Assembly (NCBI GenBank): GCA_032718475.1
Contig: JAUCBJ010002945.1
Location: forward strand, 1-64,000
Direction of reading: 5' to 3'
Length of the DNA: 64,000 bases
Origin: Nemertoderma westbladi
Taxonomy: Eukaryota; Xenacoelomorpha; Nemertodermatida; Nemertodermatidae
Shown here: positions 9,555 through 22,800 of the stretch, piece by piece
How positions within the stretch are numbered: the stretch's first letter is position 1
Layout: each line of letters starts with the position of its first letter
Notes under the pieces: model-generated
Seen by the model: the letters and a program-made list of their open reading frames with translations, nothing else
The model's database searches: none
Told to the model about the DNA's origin: nothing
Position numbers and translations under genes: made by a program

Positions 9555-10914
9555 GGCTTCCTGGAAAACACGCAACAGCGCAAGGCACAACAGTGCAACG
9601 ACGCAACAGCGCATCAGCCCTATAACCAATGAACAACATTGGCGCAACAGCGCAACAACCTAAGATTGGTTTATACATTCCACTCTAATTCCATTGGCTT
9701 GTACATTCTGTTGCGTTCTATGACATTCCATTTCTGTAGCACCGATGGCGTAACAGAGTAATAAATAAAGCAAGGTACTGTACCTTCTAAAAGGAGGGCG
9801 ACCTATAACAATCCTAGTACCAATATGGAACTCACTTCCCAGTGACGTTATCGAATCAGTAAGTGTTAAGTCCTTTTGTGAGAAACTTAAAACTTGTAAT
9901 TTATTAGAACATTGCCATTTCAATAGGATTCGATTAATTACGACGCATGATCATTGCATTTATTTTTAGTTTCTACTCAGTATGCATAAACTTTTGTCTT
10001 TATACCAAACATAAAATGTTTTTATAGAAGAGTGAACAGTTATTGATGGCGTGGTTATTTGTAATTATTGCCGTTTCTAATTCAGTGTATTTAAATGTAA
10101 ATTGTTGATTTCGTTAGTTATTTGTTTTATTTTATAATTTTAATAAAAAGAGAGTTCAACTCAATTCAATCCAATGCAGAGCTATACCGAGCTAAAACCG
10201 TCCTATACCAAACTATAGTGATGCCATAGAGCTACAACGACTTCCGACGCAATCAAAATTCATGTCTCCAAGCGGCCAGGGGAAAGTCGACGCAAATAAC
10301 GCCTGATTACTCCCAAAAATAACAGTGTAACCTGATTTATTACGACAGAATATTAAATAAAATAAATAAAAATTATTGCGACAAAGCACCGTATACCCCG
10401 TGTTTTTAGAATTAACTGATTTCTGGGATTGAAATCCCCCTTACAGCTGTCACACTTCTTTGCCTTTGATTCCTTGGCGCGAATGATTTCTACTTTTTCG
10501 TCAACTTCAATTGATGACTGGTTAAGGTTCGATTGTAATGTTCTGGAAATATCTTGGTCCGGTATGTTATCGGCAATTAGTACTTGACGTTGACATGACA
10601 CACACACTGCACTGCTGCACACGGCTGTACTGTACATACACTGTACTGCTGTATGCAGACTTACCATACAACTGTACAATGTATCAAACAGTCAATAACC
10701 AGTATTTTCATGTATTTGTAGGCCTAACTTCTCCTGTTCTCTGCTTGTTGCGCCATCGGCGCTACAGAAATGGAATGTCATAGAACGCAACAGAATGTAC
10801 AAGCCAATGGAATTAGAGTGGAATGTATAAACCAATCTTAGGTTGTTGCGCTGTTGCGCCAATGTTGTTCATTGGTTATAGGGCTGTTGTGCTGTTACGC
10901 CGTTTCCAGGAAGC
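9555..10914. mobile_element. Element with long terminal inverted repeats (~170-200 bp)
   Basis: The left arm 9555-9757 and the right arm 10743-10914 are inverted copies. Shared blocks include 'ccctataaccaatgaacaac', 'aagattggtttatacattcc', 'ttccattggcttgtacattc' and 'atgacattccatttctgtag'. The left arm has an extra stretch of about 30 bases near 9570-9600 rich in 'gcaacagc'. The 1-kb interior carries a LINE 3' fragment and no transposase. It looks like a foldback-type non-autonomous transposon; target duplications are not evident. Confidence 0.8.
9798..10177 (+). mobile_element. Second LINE 3'-end fragment, nested in the inverted-repeat element
   Basis: Translation gives VPIWNSLPSDVIESVSVKSF, then a lysine- and cysteine-containing stretch, which is the LWNSLP-type C terminus of LINE polyproteins. 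The rest is AT-rich 3' sequence ending in aataaaaag and a short 'ttcaactcaattcaat' type tail, as in CR1/L2-like elements. The 3' tail differs from that of the fragment at 1560-1842, so it is a different family. Confidence 0.7.
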
Positions 10915-11184
10915 AGACTTAGCGCCATTATTGTGGATGTCTAGGTAGGCCTACCAGTACAGCAGTACAGCGGTGCCCTTGTTTGAATTTGCCTCCCTCC
11001 TCGCCCTGCTTATTCATTCTTCGCATTGCGCAGCGTTTGCGCACTCACGTCCCTCAAGTTTTATGAAACGTTTCATTTTTACATATAGAGATAATAATTT
11101 ATAATAATTATTATCTATTATGAAATCTGAAATCTTTACATTATTCCACGACAATATGATTTTTACTCTTCTTTTATTTAGGCC

Positions 11185-11485
11185 TACGCCATGCCCAGGA
11201 ATATACAGAAGTGTCGTAATTCAATCCCTAATTTTTCTACAAATATTAATAAGATTGCATGAAATTTGAAACAATATAGATAGTTTCACTTCCCGCCCGA
11301 CCGCTTAGTGGGTGAGACAAAACTTTTGTAGTTTTGCTTTCAATCTTTGGCTACATGCGTTTAAAAAAGTGTCTCCGGTGATATTTCACCAGTTACACTC
11401 CAGTTATTCTTCAACCTTATAGTGATTTGTTGATACTGTTAGAAAGCTGGCCATGCTAGGATTCCAAATATGTAACACGGGACGG
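11185..11485 (+). mobile_element. Single arm of the palindromic element family
   Basis: This closely resembles the left arm of the palindrome at 28989: 'agtgtcgtaattca', 'tttttctacaaat', 'attgcatgaaatttgaaac', 'tagtttcac', 'aaaaaagtgtctcc', 'gattccaaatatgtaacac'. The poly-C tract is absent from its usual place, and the arm ends at 11480, where a run of 'gggacgggga' words starts. It is a solo arm with no inverted partner nearby. Confidence 0.7.
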
Positions 11486-12347
11486 GGAACGGGGCCGGGG
11501 GACGGGGGGTGGGGATCGGGGAACGGGGGATGTTATTCCTTGACAATTCTGGATATTTTTAATAATATTCAGATTTAGACGCTAGAAGGTGAAGGTGAAT
11601 GTGAAATTAACAATCAGAATTAGAATGTGAAAGGGAGAGACCCTTTACTACCACTGCTATCATATCTGGGAGCTCATAACGGTAATATCCACTCAAATTT
11701 CAGTAAATTTAATTAAAGGAACTGTACATTATCGTTCAGTTCAGGTCAGACCTGTGAGACAAACGAATAATCACCCTTGTGTATCTCATTGATACTCCTA
11801 TATCCTTTCCAACATCCGAACTGTATAAATAAATATTGTGTCCAGAACCAGTTGCCGCACCTTCTGCGGTAGAAGATGATCTCCCATTATCATGAAGGTG
11901 ATGATGACCCATTGCTGCCACTACGATTCTCATCTCATTGGAACAGGCTGCTTCTTTTGTTTCTGTACAGATAAGTTCCAATACAATACGTTTCGCAGTC
12001 CAACACGGATCTGTCCCAATCGGATATGGATCAGTAAACCACCCCCCCCCCCCCCCCCCCCACCCTAATTGAGGTCTGATTGACAGACTGTTCCTTTGTT
12101 TGTTTTTTTGAAGTTTGACCAAATTACTGAAAAATATTTTCTGACATTATTGATTTCACCATTGTTCCAAGAGCAGATGTTTATGTAGGACAAAGTTACA
12201 AGGCAATTAGAACCAAAAGAGAAGATAAGATATTTTAGAGAAACGGTTTACCACATATAAATGAACCCTTCAAGAACAAAACTTCTTTACCAATTAATTT
12301 TTAAAATCGCTATTTCAAATTGACAGGTTTTTATTGATTCTACTTTT
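11486..12347. other. Intergenic with G-rich and poly-C tracts; one unassigned open frame
   Basis: 11478-11530 is a degenerate 'ggggacggg' G-rich stretch that could form G-quadruplexes. 12043-12061 is an uninterrupted C run. A minus-strand open frame (11736-12122) contains a stretch with moderately protein-like composition (TAKRIVLELICTETKEAACS) but runs through the poly-C tract and has no convincing splice sites. I do not recognise it and do not call it a gene. Confidence 0.4.
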
Positions 12348-12426
12348 CAGTACTGTATATAAATGAAATTGTAGGCCTATATAGGAATTTAACAGAATTT
12401 ATCAATCACTTTTACTCTTTAAAAAA

Positions 12427-12434
12427 TATAAAAG
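12427..12434 (+). promoter_or_regulatory. Candidate TATA box of the eight-cysteine peptide gene
   Basis: TATAAAAG lies 34-41 bases before the ATG at 12468, so transcription from it would give a very short leader. A second candidate, TATATAAA at 12356-12363, would give a leader of about 80 bases. The sequence alone does not choose between them. Confidence 0.35.
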
Positions 12435-12467
12435 TTCACAAAAAGTAAACGCGATATATTCAACAAG

Positions 12468-13377
12468 ATGAAGGCTGTGTTTTTTCTTGTGGTCTTTGTT
12501 TCCGTATTAGCTTCAGTGCTCATCCACGTAAGTTACACCAACGCCAATATTTACAGCATGTTAAACCGAAAAGCGCAAATTGTTAAAATATTAACTGCAA
12601 CGATTAATTTATGGTCAATATTAAAAAAAAATTTGTAATTGAACAGTAGTTTAAGTTTTGGTCAAGGTGTCACAAACCAAAGAAAGTAATGTTTTGAGAA
12701 AATATATCTTCTATCAGTACTTTAATATTTACCAAATCCAAAAATCTGTGTATTTGTATAAATCGATCGGTTATTCATCGAAAAGATTTGGATGACGCGC
12801 TAGTGGTGATTAATTAGCTTCAAGAGACCAAAGAATTGAAATTTATACATTCCAGCATCTATTGTGCAACTGATCCTCAAGGATAGACTACTGTAGGCTC
12901 CGGGAATCTGATAGGATGGAGATCTGGAGAACTGGATCTATATCAAAGCTCTCACCTCTCTCTAACCCTTAGCTGATAAATTGGAAGGAATGTTATTGAA
13001 GCAATGGGCGATATACCGGCCTTTCCAGAACTCAACCATGTCCAACTGTCAGCATGACCTCGGTAGAGGCGCACAAAGGGAACAGGAGTTTCTTATTCAA
13101 GTATCTACTGTATTAGATATTTACTATATCTGCATAATACAATAGTAGATCAGCAGAATACAATTTCTTATAATGTGTTTAATCCTGTAGATTTATTAAC
13201 TCGTTATATTTATTCATCTATCAGGTAGATGCGACTACGACTACAACTCAAGGAACTCCACCCCCTTGCCAAGCCCGCAACCAGGAATGCCACCGTAATT
13301 TACCGCCTTGCTGCGGTAATGATAAATGTTGCCCCGCTGGTGGTGGCCGCAGATGCAAGCATCATACCGCTTGCTAA
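12468..13377 (+). CDS. Small secreted eight-cysteine peptide (two exons), novel
   Basis: Exon 1 (12468-12527) encodes 20 residues, MKAVFFLVVFVSVLASVLIH, a typical signal peptide. Exon 2 (13225-13377) adds 50 residues and a TAA stop. The 697-bp intron starts GTAAGT, ends TATCAG and is in phase 0. After the leader come a Thr-rich spacer and a compact domain with eight cysteines at 35, 42, 49, 50, 55, 56, 64 and 70, spaced C-X6-C-X6-CC-X4-CC-X7-C-X5-C. The domain is basic, with Arg, Lys and His exceeding acids, and ends on the last cysteine. The first part (C-C-CC-C) recalls inhibitor-cystine-knot peptides, but the second CC pair is unusual. Family and role are unknown: a defence peptide, a venom or mucus component or a signalling peptide all fit. 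AATAAA follows at 13497. Confidence 0.8.
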
Positions 13378-13496
13378 AAAAAACGTCTACAATCTGTAAA
13401 AATGATGGAATAATGTGTACATTTATGGTTTAGGTGGTGGGAGAGCTTGATTACCGATGGATAATGTCATCTTACATTACCGATATATTACATATT

Positions 13497-13502
13497 AATA
13501 AA
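13497..13502 (+). terminator. Polyadenylation signal AATAAA of the peptide gene
   Basis: A canonical AATAAA about 120 bases after the TAA stop, with a T-rich stretch following. Confidence 0.55.
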
Positions 13503-13864
13503 TTCATGTAATTTATTTCATCAAAAAATACCGTCGGTTTCTCAATTTATATTTATTTCAACTCTAATATATTAATGGATTATAATTGATAAAAAAACAA
13601 AATTTTAAATATGGAGGCCTAACTTTGTCGCATAGCGATCCGCGGGTGCCGAGCACTGCGGGGCGAGCCACGGAGTGAGGTGATATTTACCTGTCTTGTT
13701 CTATTAATTAATAAACAAGTCGAACCAAATATTTGAAAGTAAGTAACTCGATCAATCCTCGATGAAATGTAACCAAATTTAGTTGTTAGTCAAGAATTAA
13801 ATAATCAATAATTTCAAATAATTAGTATGGGGATAATTTCCAGTTCTCTAATAATTCATCCTTC
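13503..13864. other. Spacer between the peptide gene and the 59-bp satellite
   Basis: AT-rich, except for a GC-rich island at 13627-13680 (around 'gatccgcgggtgccgagc'). No gene or RNA feature is recognised. Confidence 0.4.
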
Positions 13865-16800
13865 GGTCAATCTAGCCTGCATTTAGACTGGATTATTTGA
13901 TCAACCACGTTAGATATTGGGTGGGTCAATCGAGCCTTCACTTAGACGGGATTATTTGATCAACCACGTTAGATATTGGGTGGGTCAATCTAGCCTGCAT
14001 TTAGACTGGATTATTTGATCAACCACGTTAGGTATTGAGTGGGTCAATCGAGCCTTCACTTAGACGGGATTATTTGATCAACCACGTTAGATATTGGGTG
14101 GGTCAATCTAGCCTGCATTTAGACTGGATTATTTGATCAACCACGTTAGGTATTGAGTGGGTCAATCGAGCCTTCACTTAGACAGGATTATTTGATCAAC
14201 CACGTTAGATATTGGGTGGGTCAATCTAGCCTGCATTTAGACTGGATTATTTAATCAACCACGTTAGATATTGAGTGGGTCAATCTAGCCCGCATTTAGA
14301 TGGGATTATTTGATCAACCACGTTAGATATTGAGTGGGTCAATCGAGCCTTCACTTAGACGGGATTATTTGATCAACCACGTTAGATATTGGGTGGGTCA
14401 ATCTAGCCTGCATTTAGACTGGATTATTTGATCAACCACGTTAGGTATTGAGTGGGTCAATCTAGCCTGCATTTAGACAGGATTATTTGATCAACCACGT
14501 TAGATATTGGGTGGGTCAATCTAGCCTGCATTTAGACAGGATTATTTGATCAACCACGTTAGATATTGAGTGGGTCAATCGAGCCTTCACTTAGACGGGA
14601 TTATTTGATCAACCACGTTAGATATTGAGTGGGTCAATCTAGCCTGCATTTAGACAGGATTATTTGATCAACCACGTTAGATATTGGGTGGGTCAATCTA
14701 GCCTGCATTTAGACAGGATTATTTGATCAACCACGTTAGATATTGGGTGGGTCAATCTAGCCTGCATTTAGACAGGATTATTTGATCAACCACGTTAGAT
14801 ATTGGGTGGGTCAATCTAGCCTTCATTTAGACGGGATTATTTGATCAACCACGTTAGATATTGGGTGGGTCAATCTAGCCTTCATTTAGACGGGATTATT
14901 TGATCAACCACGTTAGATATTGAGTGGGTCAATCTAGCCTGCATTTAGACTGGATTATTTGATCAACCACGTTAGATATTGGGTGGGTCAATCTAGCCTG
15001 CATTTAGACTGGATTATTTGATCAACCACGTTAGATATTGGGTGGGTCAATCGAGCCTTCACTTAGACGGGATTATTTGATCAACCACGTTAGATATTGA
15101 GTGGGTCAATCTAGCCTGCATTTAGACAGGATTATTTGATCAACCACGTTAGATATTGGGTGGGTCAATCTAGCCTGCATTTAGACGGGATTATTTGATC
15201 AACCACGTTAGATATTGGGTGGTTCAATCTAGCCTGCATTTAGACAGGATTATTTGATCAACCACGTTAGGTATTGAGTGGGTCAATCTAGCCTGCATTT
15301 AGACTGGATTATTTGATCAACCACGTTAGATATTGGGTGGGTCAATCTAGCCTGCATTTAGACTGGATTATTTGATCAACCACGTTAGATATTGGGTGGG
15401 TCAATCTAGCCCGCATTTAGACGGGATTATTTGATCAACCACGTTAGATATTGGGTGGGTCAATCGAGCCTTCACTTAGACGGGATTATTTGATCAACCA
15501 CGTTAGATATTGGGTGGTTCAATCTAGCCTGCATTTAGACAGGATTATTTGATCAACCACGTTAGGTATTGAGTGGGTCAATCTAGCCTGCATTTAGACT
15601 GGATTATTTGATCAACCACGTTAGATATTGGGTGGGTCAATCGAGCCTTCACTTAGACGGGATTATTTGATCAACCACGTTAGATATTGGGTGGTTCAAT
15701 CTAGCCTGCATTTAGACAGGATTATTTGATCAACCACGTTAGATATTGAGTGGGTCAATCGAGCCTTCACTTAGACGGGATTATTTGATCAACCACGTTA
15801 GATATTGGGTGGGTCAATCTAGCCTGCATTTAGACAGGATTATTTGATCAACCACGTTAGATATTGAGTGGGTCAATCGAGCCTTCACTTAGACAGGATT
15901 ATTTGATCAACCACGTTAGGTATTGAGTGGGTCAATCTAGCCTGCATTTAGACAGGATTATTTGATCAACCACGTTAGATATTGGGTGGGTCAATCTAGC
16001 CTGCATTTAGACTGGATTATTTGATCAACCACGTTAGATATTGGGTGGGTCAATCTAGCCTGCATTTAGACTGGATTATTTGATCAACCACGTTAGATAT
16101 TGGGTGGTTCAATCTAGCCTGCATTTAGACTGGATTATTTGATCAACCACGTTAGGTATTGAGTGGGTCAATCGAGCCTGCATTTAGACAGGATTATTTG
16201 ATCAACCACGTTAGGTATTGAGTGGGTCAATCTAGCCTGCATTTAGACTGGATTATTTGATCAACCACGTTAGATATTGGGTGGTTCAATCTAGCCTGCA
16301 TTTAGACTGGATTATTTGATCAACCACGTTAGATATTGAGTGGGTCAATCTAGCCCGCATTTAGACAGGATTATTTGATCAACCACGTTAGGTATTGAGT
16401 GGGTCAATCTAGCCTGCATTTAGACTGGATTATTTGATCAACCACGTTAGATATTGAGTGGGTCAATCGAGCCTTCACTTAGACAGGATTATTTGATCAA
16501 CCACGTTAGATATTGGGTGGTTCAATCTAGCCTGCATTTAGACAGGATTATTTGATCAACCACGTTAGATATTGGGTGGTTCAATCTAGCCTGCATTTAG
16601 ACTGGATTATTTGATCAACCACGTTAGATATTGAGTGGGTCAATCGAGCCTTCACTTAGACAGGATTATTTGATCAACCACGTTAGATATTGGGTGGTTC
16701 AATCTAGCCTGCATTTAGACAGGATTATTTGATCAACCACGTTAGATATTGGGTGGTTCAATCTAGCCTGCATTTAGACAGGATTATTTGATCAACCACG

Positions 16801-19800
16801 TTAGATATTGGGTGGTTCAAACTAGCCTGCATTTAGACTGGATTATTTGATCAACCACGTTAGATATTGAGTGGGTCAATCGAGCCTTCACTTAGACAGG
16901 ATTATTTGATCAACCACGTTAGATATTGGGTGGTTCAATCTAGCCTGCATTTAGACAGGATTATTTGATCAACCACGTTAGATATTGGGTGGTTCAATCT
17001 AGCCTGCATTTAGACTGGATTATTTGATCAACCACGTTAGATATTGGGTGGTTCAATCTAGCCTGCATTTAGACAGGATTATTTGATCAACCACGTTAGA
17101 TATTGGGTGGTTCAATCTAGCCTGCATTTAGACTGGATTATTTGATCAACCACGTTAGATATTGGGTGGTTCAATCTAGCCTTCACTTAGACTGGATTAT
17201 TTGATCAACCACGTTAGATATTGGGTGGTTCAATCTAGCCTGCATTTAGACTGGATTATTTGATCAACCACGTTAGATATTGGGTGGGTCAATCTAGCCC
17301 GCATTTAGACAGGATTATTTGATCAACCACGTTAGATATTGGGTGGGTCAATCTAGCCCGCATTTAGACAGGATTATTTGATCAACCACGTTAGATATTG
17401 GGTGGGTCAATCTAGCCTGCATTTAAACTGGATTATTTGATCAACCACGTTAGGTATTGAGTGGGTCAATCTAGCCTGCATTTAGACTGGATTATTTGAT
17501 CAACCACGTTAGATATTGGGTGGGTCAATCTAGCCTGCATTTAGACTGGATTATTTGATCAACCACGTTAGATATTGGGTGGGTCAATCTAGCCCGCATT
17601 TAGACAGGATTATTTGATCAACCACGTTAGATATTGAGTGGGTCAATCTAGCCTGCATTTAGACAGGATTATTTGATCAACCACGTTAGGTATTGAGTGG
17701 GTCAATCTAGCCCGCATTTAGACAGGATTATTTGATCAACCACGTTAGATATTGGGTGGGTCAATCTAGCCTGCATTTAGACTGGATTATTTGATCAACC
17801 ACGTTAGATATTGGGTGGTTCAATCTAGCCTGCATTTAGACTGGATTATTTGATCAACCACGTTAGATATTGAGTGGGTCAATCTAGCCCGCATTTAGAC
17901 AGGATTATTTGATCAACCACGTTAGATATTGGGTGGGTCAATCTAGCCTGCATTTAGACTGGATTATTTGATCAACCACGTTAGATATTGGGTGGGTCAA
18001 TCTAGCCTGTATTTAGACTGGATTATTTGATCAACCACGTTAGGTATTGGGTGGGTCAATCTAGCCTGCATTTAGACTGGATTATTTGATCAACCACGTT
18101 AGATATTGGGTGGTTCAATCTAGCCTGCATTTAGACTGGATTATTTGATCAACCACGTTAGATATTGAGTGGGTCAATCTAGCCCGCATTTAGACAGGAT
18201 TATTTGATCAACCACGTTAGATATTGGGTGGGTCAATCTAGCCCGCATTTAGACAGGATTATTTGATCAACCACGTTAGATATTGAGTGGGTCAATCTAG
18301 CCTGCATTTAGACTGGATTATTTGATCAACCACGTTAGATATTGGGTGGTTCAATCTAGCCTGCATTTAGACTGGATTATTTGATCAACCACGTTAGGTA
18401 TTGAGTGGGTCAATCTAGCCTGCATTTAGACTGGATTATTTGATCAACCACGTTAGATATTGGGTGGGTCAATCTAGCCCGCATTTAGACAGGATTATTT
18501 GATCAACCACGTTAGGTATTGAGTGGGTCAATCTAGCCTGCATTTAGACTGGATTATTTGATCAACCACGTTAGATATTGGGTGGTTCAATCTAGCCTGC
18601 ATTTAGACTGGATTATTTGATCAACCACGTTAGGTATTGAGTGGGTCAATCTAGCCTGCATTTAGACTGGATTATTTGATCAACCACGTTAGGTATTGAG
18701 TGGGTCAATCGAGCCTTCACTTAGACAGGATTATTTGATCAACCACGTTAGGTATTGAGTGGGTCAATCTAGCCTGCACTTAGACGGGATTAATTGATCA
18801 ATCACGTTAGATATTGGGTGGGTCAATCTAGGCTGCATTTAGACAGGATTATTTGATCAACCACGTTAGATATTGGGTGGTTCAATCTAGGCTGCATTTA
18901 GACAGGATTATTTGATCAACCACGTTAGATATTGGGTGGGTCAATCTAGCCTGCACTTAGACGGGATTAATTGATCAATCACGTTAGATATTGGGTGGGT
19001 CAATCTAGGCTGCATTTAGACAGGATTATTTGATCAACCACGTTAGATATTGAGTGGGTCAATCGAGCCTTCACTTAGACTGGATTATTTGATCAACCAC
19101 GTTAGATATTGGGTGGGTCAATCTAGCCTGCATTTAGACTGGATTATTTGATCAACCACGTTAGGTATTGGGTGGGTCAATCGAGCCTGCATTTAGACTG
19201 GATTATTTGATCAACCACGTTAGGTATTGAGTGGGTCAATCTAGCCTGCATTTAGACAGGATTATTTGATCAACCACGTTAGATATTGGGTGGGTCAATC
19301 TAGCCTGCATTTAGACATGATTATTTGATCAACCACGTTAGATATTGGGTGGGTCAATCTAGCCTGCATTTAGACTGGATTATTTGATCAACCACGTTAG
19401 ATATTGGGTGGGTCAATCTAGCCTGCATTTAGACATGATTATTTGATCAACCACGTTAGATATTGGGTGGGTCAATCTAGCCTGCATTTAGACGGGATTA
19501 TTTGATCAACCACGTTAGATATTGGGTGGGTCAATCTAGCCTGCATTTATACAGGATTATTTGATCAACCACGTTAGATATTGGGTGGGTCAATCTAGCC
19601 TGCATTTAGACTGGATTATTTGATCAACCACGTTAGATATTGGGTGGGTCAATCTAGCCTGCATTTAGACGGGATTATTTGATCAACCACGTTAGATATT
19701 GGGTGGTTCAATCTAGCCTGCATTTAGACAGGATTATTTGATCAACCACGTTAGGTATTGAGTGGGTCAATCTAGCCTGCATTTAGACTGGATTATTTGA

Positions 19801-22800
19801 TCAACCACGTTAGATATTGAGTGGGTCAATCGAGCCTTCACTTAGACAGGATTATTTGATCAACCACGTTAGATATTGGGTGGTTCAATCTAGCCTGCAT
19901 TTAGACAGGATTATTTGATCAACCACGTTAGATATTGGGTGGTTCAATCTAGCCTGCACTTAGACGGGATTATTTGATCAACCACGTTAGATATTGGGTG
20001 GGTCAATCTAGCCCGCATTTAGACAGGATTATTTGATCAACCACGTTAGGTATTGAGTGGGTCAATCTAGCCTGCATTTAGACAGGATTATTTGATCAAC
20101 CACGTTAGATATTGGGTGGTTCAATCTAGCCTGCATTTAGACTGGATTATTTGATCAACCACGTTAGATATTGAGTGGGTCAATCGAGCCTTCACTTAGA
20201 CAGGATTATTTGATCAACCACGTTAGATATTGGGTGGTTCAATCTAGCCTGCATTTAGACAGGATTATTTGATCAACCACGTTAGATATTGGGTGGTTCA
20301 ATCTAGCCTGCATTTAGACTGGATTATTTGATCAACCACGTTAGATATTGGGTGGTTCAATCTAGCCTGCATTTAGACAGGATTATTTGATCAACCACGT
20401 TAGATATTGGGTGGTTCAATCTAGCCTGCATTTAGACAGGATTATTTGATCAACCACGTTAGATATTGGGTGGGTCAATCTAGCCCGCATTTAGACAGGA
20501 TTATTTGATCAACCACGTTAGATATTGGGTGGTTCAATCTAGCCTGCATTTAGACTGGATTATTTGATCAACCACGTTAGATATTGGGTGGTTCAATCTA
20601 GCCTTCACTTAGACTGGATTATTTGATCAACCACGTTAGATATTGGGTGGTTCAATCTAGCCTGCATTTAGACTGGATTATTTGATCAACCACGTTAGAT
20701 ATTGGGTGGGTCAATCTAGCCCGCATTTAGACAGGATTATTTGATCAACCACGTTAGGTATTGAGTGGGTCAATCTAGCCTGCATTTAGACTGGATTATT
20801 TGATCAACCACGTTAGATATTGGGTGGTTCAATCTAGCCTGCATTTAGACTGGATTATTTGATCAACCACGTTAGATATTGAGTGGGTCAATCTAGCCCG
20901 CATTTAGACAGGATTATTTGATCAACCACGTTAGGTATTGAGTGGGTCAATCTAGCCTGCATTTAGACTGGATTATTTGATCAACCACGTTAGATATTGG
21001 GTGGTTCAATCTAGCCTGCATTTAGACTGGATTATTTGATCAACCACGTTAGGTATTGAGTGGGTCAATCTAGCCTGCATTTAGACTGGATTATTTGATC
21101 AACCACGTTAGATATTGGGTGGGTCAATCTAGCCCGCATTTAGACAGGATTATTTGATCAACCACGTTAGGTATTGAGTGGGTCAATCTAGCCTGCATTT
21201 AGACTGGATTATTTGATCAACCACGTTAGATATTGGGTGGTTCAATCTAGCCTGCATTTAGACTGGATTATTTGATCAACCACGTTAGGTATTGAGTGGG
21301 TCAATCTAGCCTGCATTTAGACTGGATTATTTGATCAACCACGTTAGGTATTGAGTGGGTCAATCGAGCCTTCACTTAGACAGGATTATTTGATCAACCA
21401 CGTTAGGTATTGAGTGGGTCAATCTAGCCTGCACTTAGACGGGATTAATTGATCAATCACGTTAGATATTGGGTGGGTCAATCTAGGCTGCATTTAGACA
21501 GGATTATTTGATCAACCACGTTAGATATTGGGTGGTTCAATCTAGGCTGCATTTAGACAGGATTATTTGATCAACCACGTTAGATATTGGGTGGGTCAAT
21601 CTAGCCTGCACATAGACGGGATTAATTGATCAATCACGTTAGATATTGGGTGGGTCAATCTAGGCTGCATTTAGACAGGATTATTTGATCAACCACGTTA
21701 GATATTGAGTGGGTCAATCGAGCCTTCACTTAGACAGGATTATTTGATCAACCACGTTAGATATTGGGTGGGTCAATCTAGCCTGCATTTAGACAGGATT
21801 ATTTAATCAACCACGTTAGATATTGAGTGGGTCAATCTAGCCTGCACTTAGACGGGATTAATTGATCAATCACGTTAGATATTGGGTGGGTCAATCTAGG
21901 CTGCATTTAGACAGGATTATTTGATCAACCACGTTAGATATTGGGTGGTTCAATCTAGGCTGCATTTAGACAGGATTATTTGATCAACCACGTTAGATAT
22001 TGGGTGGGTCAATCTAGCCTGCACATAGACGGGATTAATTGATCAATCACGTTAGATATTGGGTGGGTCAATCTAGGCTGCATTTAGACAGGATTATTTG
22101 ATCAACCACGTTAGATATTGGGTGGGTCAATCTAGCCTGCACATAGACGGGATTAATTGATCAATCACGTTAGATATTGGGTGGGTCAATCTAGGCTGCA
22201 TTTAGACAGGATTATTTGATCAACCACGTTAGATATTGAGTGGGTCAATCGAGCCTTCACTTAGACAGGATTATTTGATCAACCACGTTAGATATTGGGT
22301 GGGTCAATCTAGCCTGCATTTAGACAGGATTATTTAATCAACCACGTTAGATATTGAGTGGGTCAATCTAGCCTGCACTTAGACGGGATTAATTGATCAA
22401 TCACGTTAGATATTGGGTGGGTCAATCTAGGCTGCATTTAGACAGGATTATTTGATCAACCACGTTAGATATTGAGTGGGTCAATCGAGCCTTCACTTAG
22501 ACAGGATTATTTGATCAACCACGTTAGATATTGGGTGGGTCAATCTAGCCTGCATTTAGACAGGATTATTTAATCAACCACGTTAGATATTGGGTGGGTC
22601 AATCTAGCCTGCACATAGACGGGATTAATTGATCAATCACGTTAGATATTGGGTGGGTCAATCTAGGCTGCATTTAGACAGGATTATTTGATCAACCACG
22701 TTAGATATTGAGTGGGTCAATCGAGCCTTCACTTAGACAGGATTATTTGATCAACCACGTTAGATATTGGGTGGGTCAATCTAGCCTGCATTTAGACAGG

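Noticed and set aside
11736-12122. Minus-strand 128-codon frame as an exon
   Set aside because: It runs through a poly-C tract, has no convincing splice sites and matches no family I recognise.
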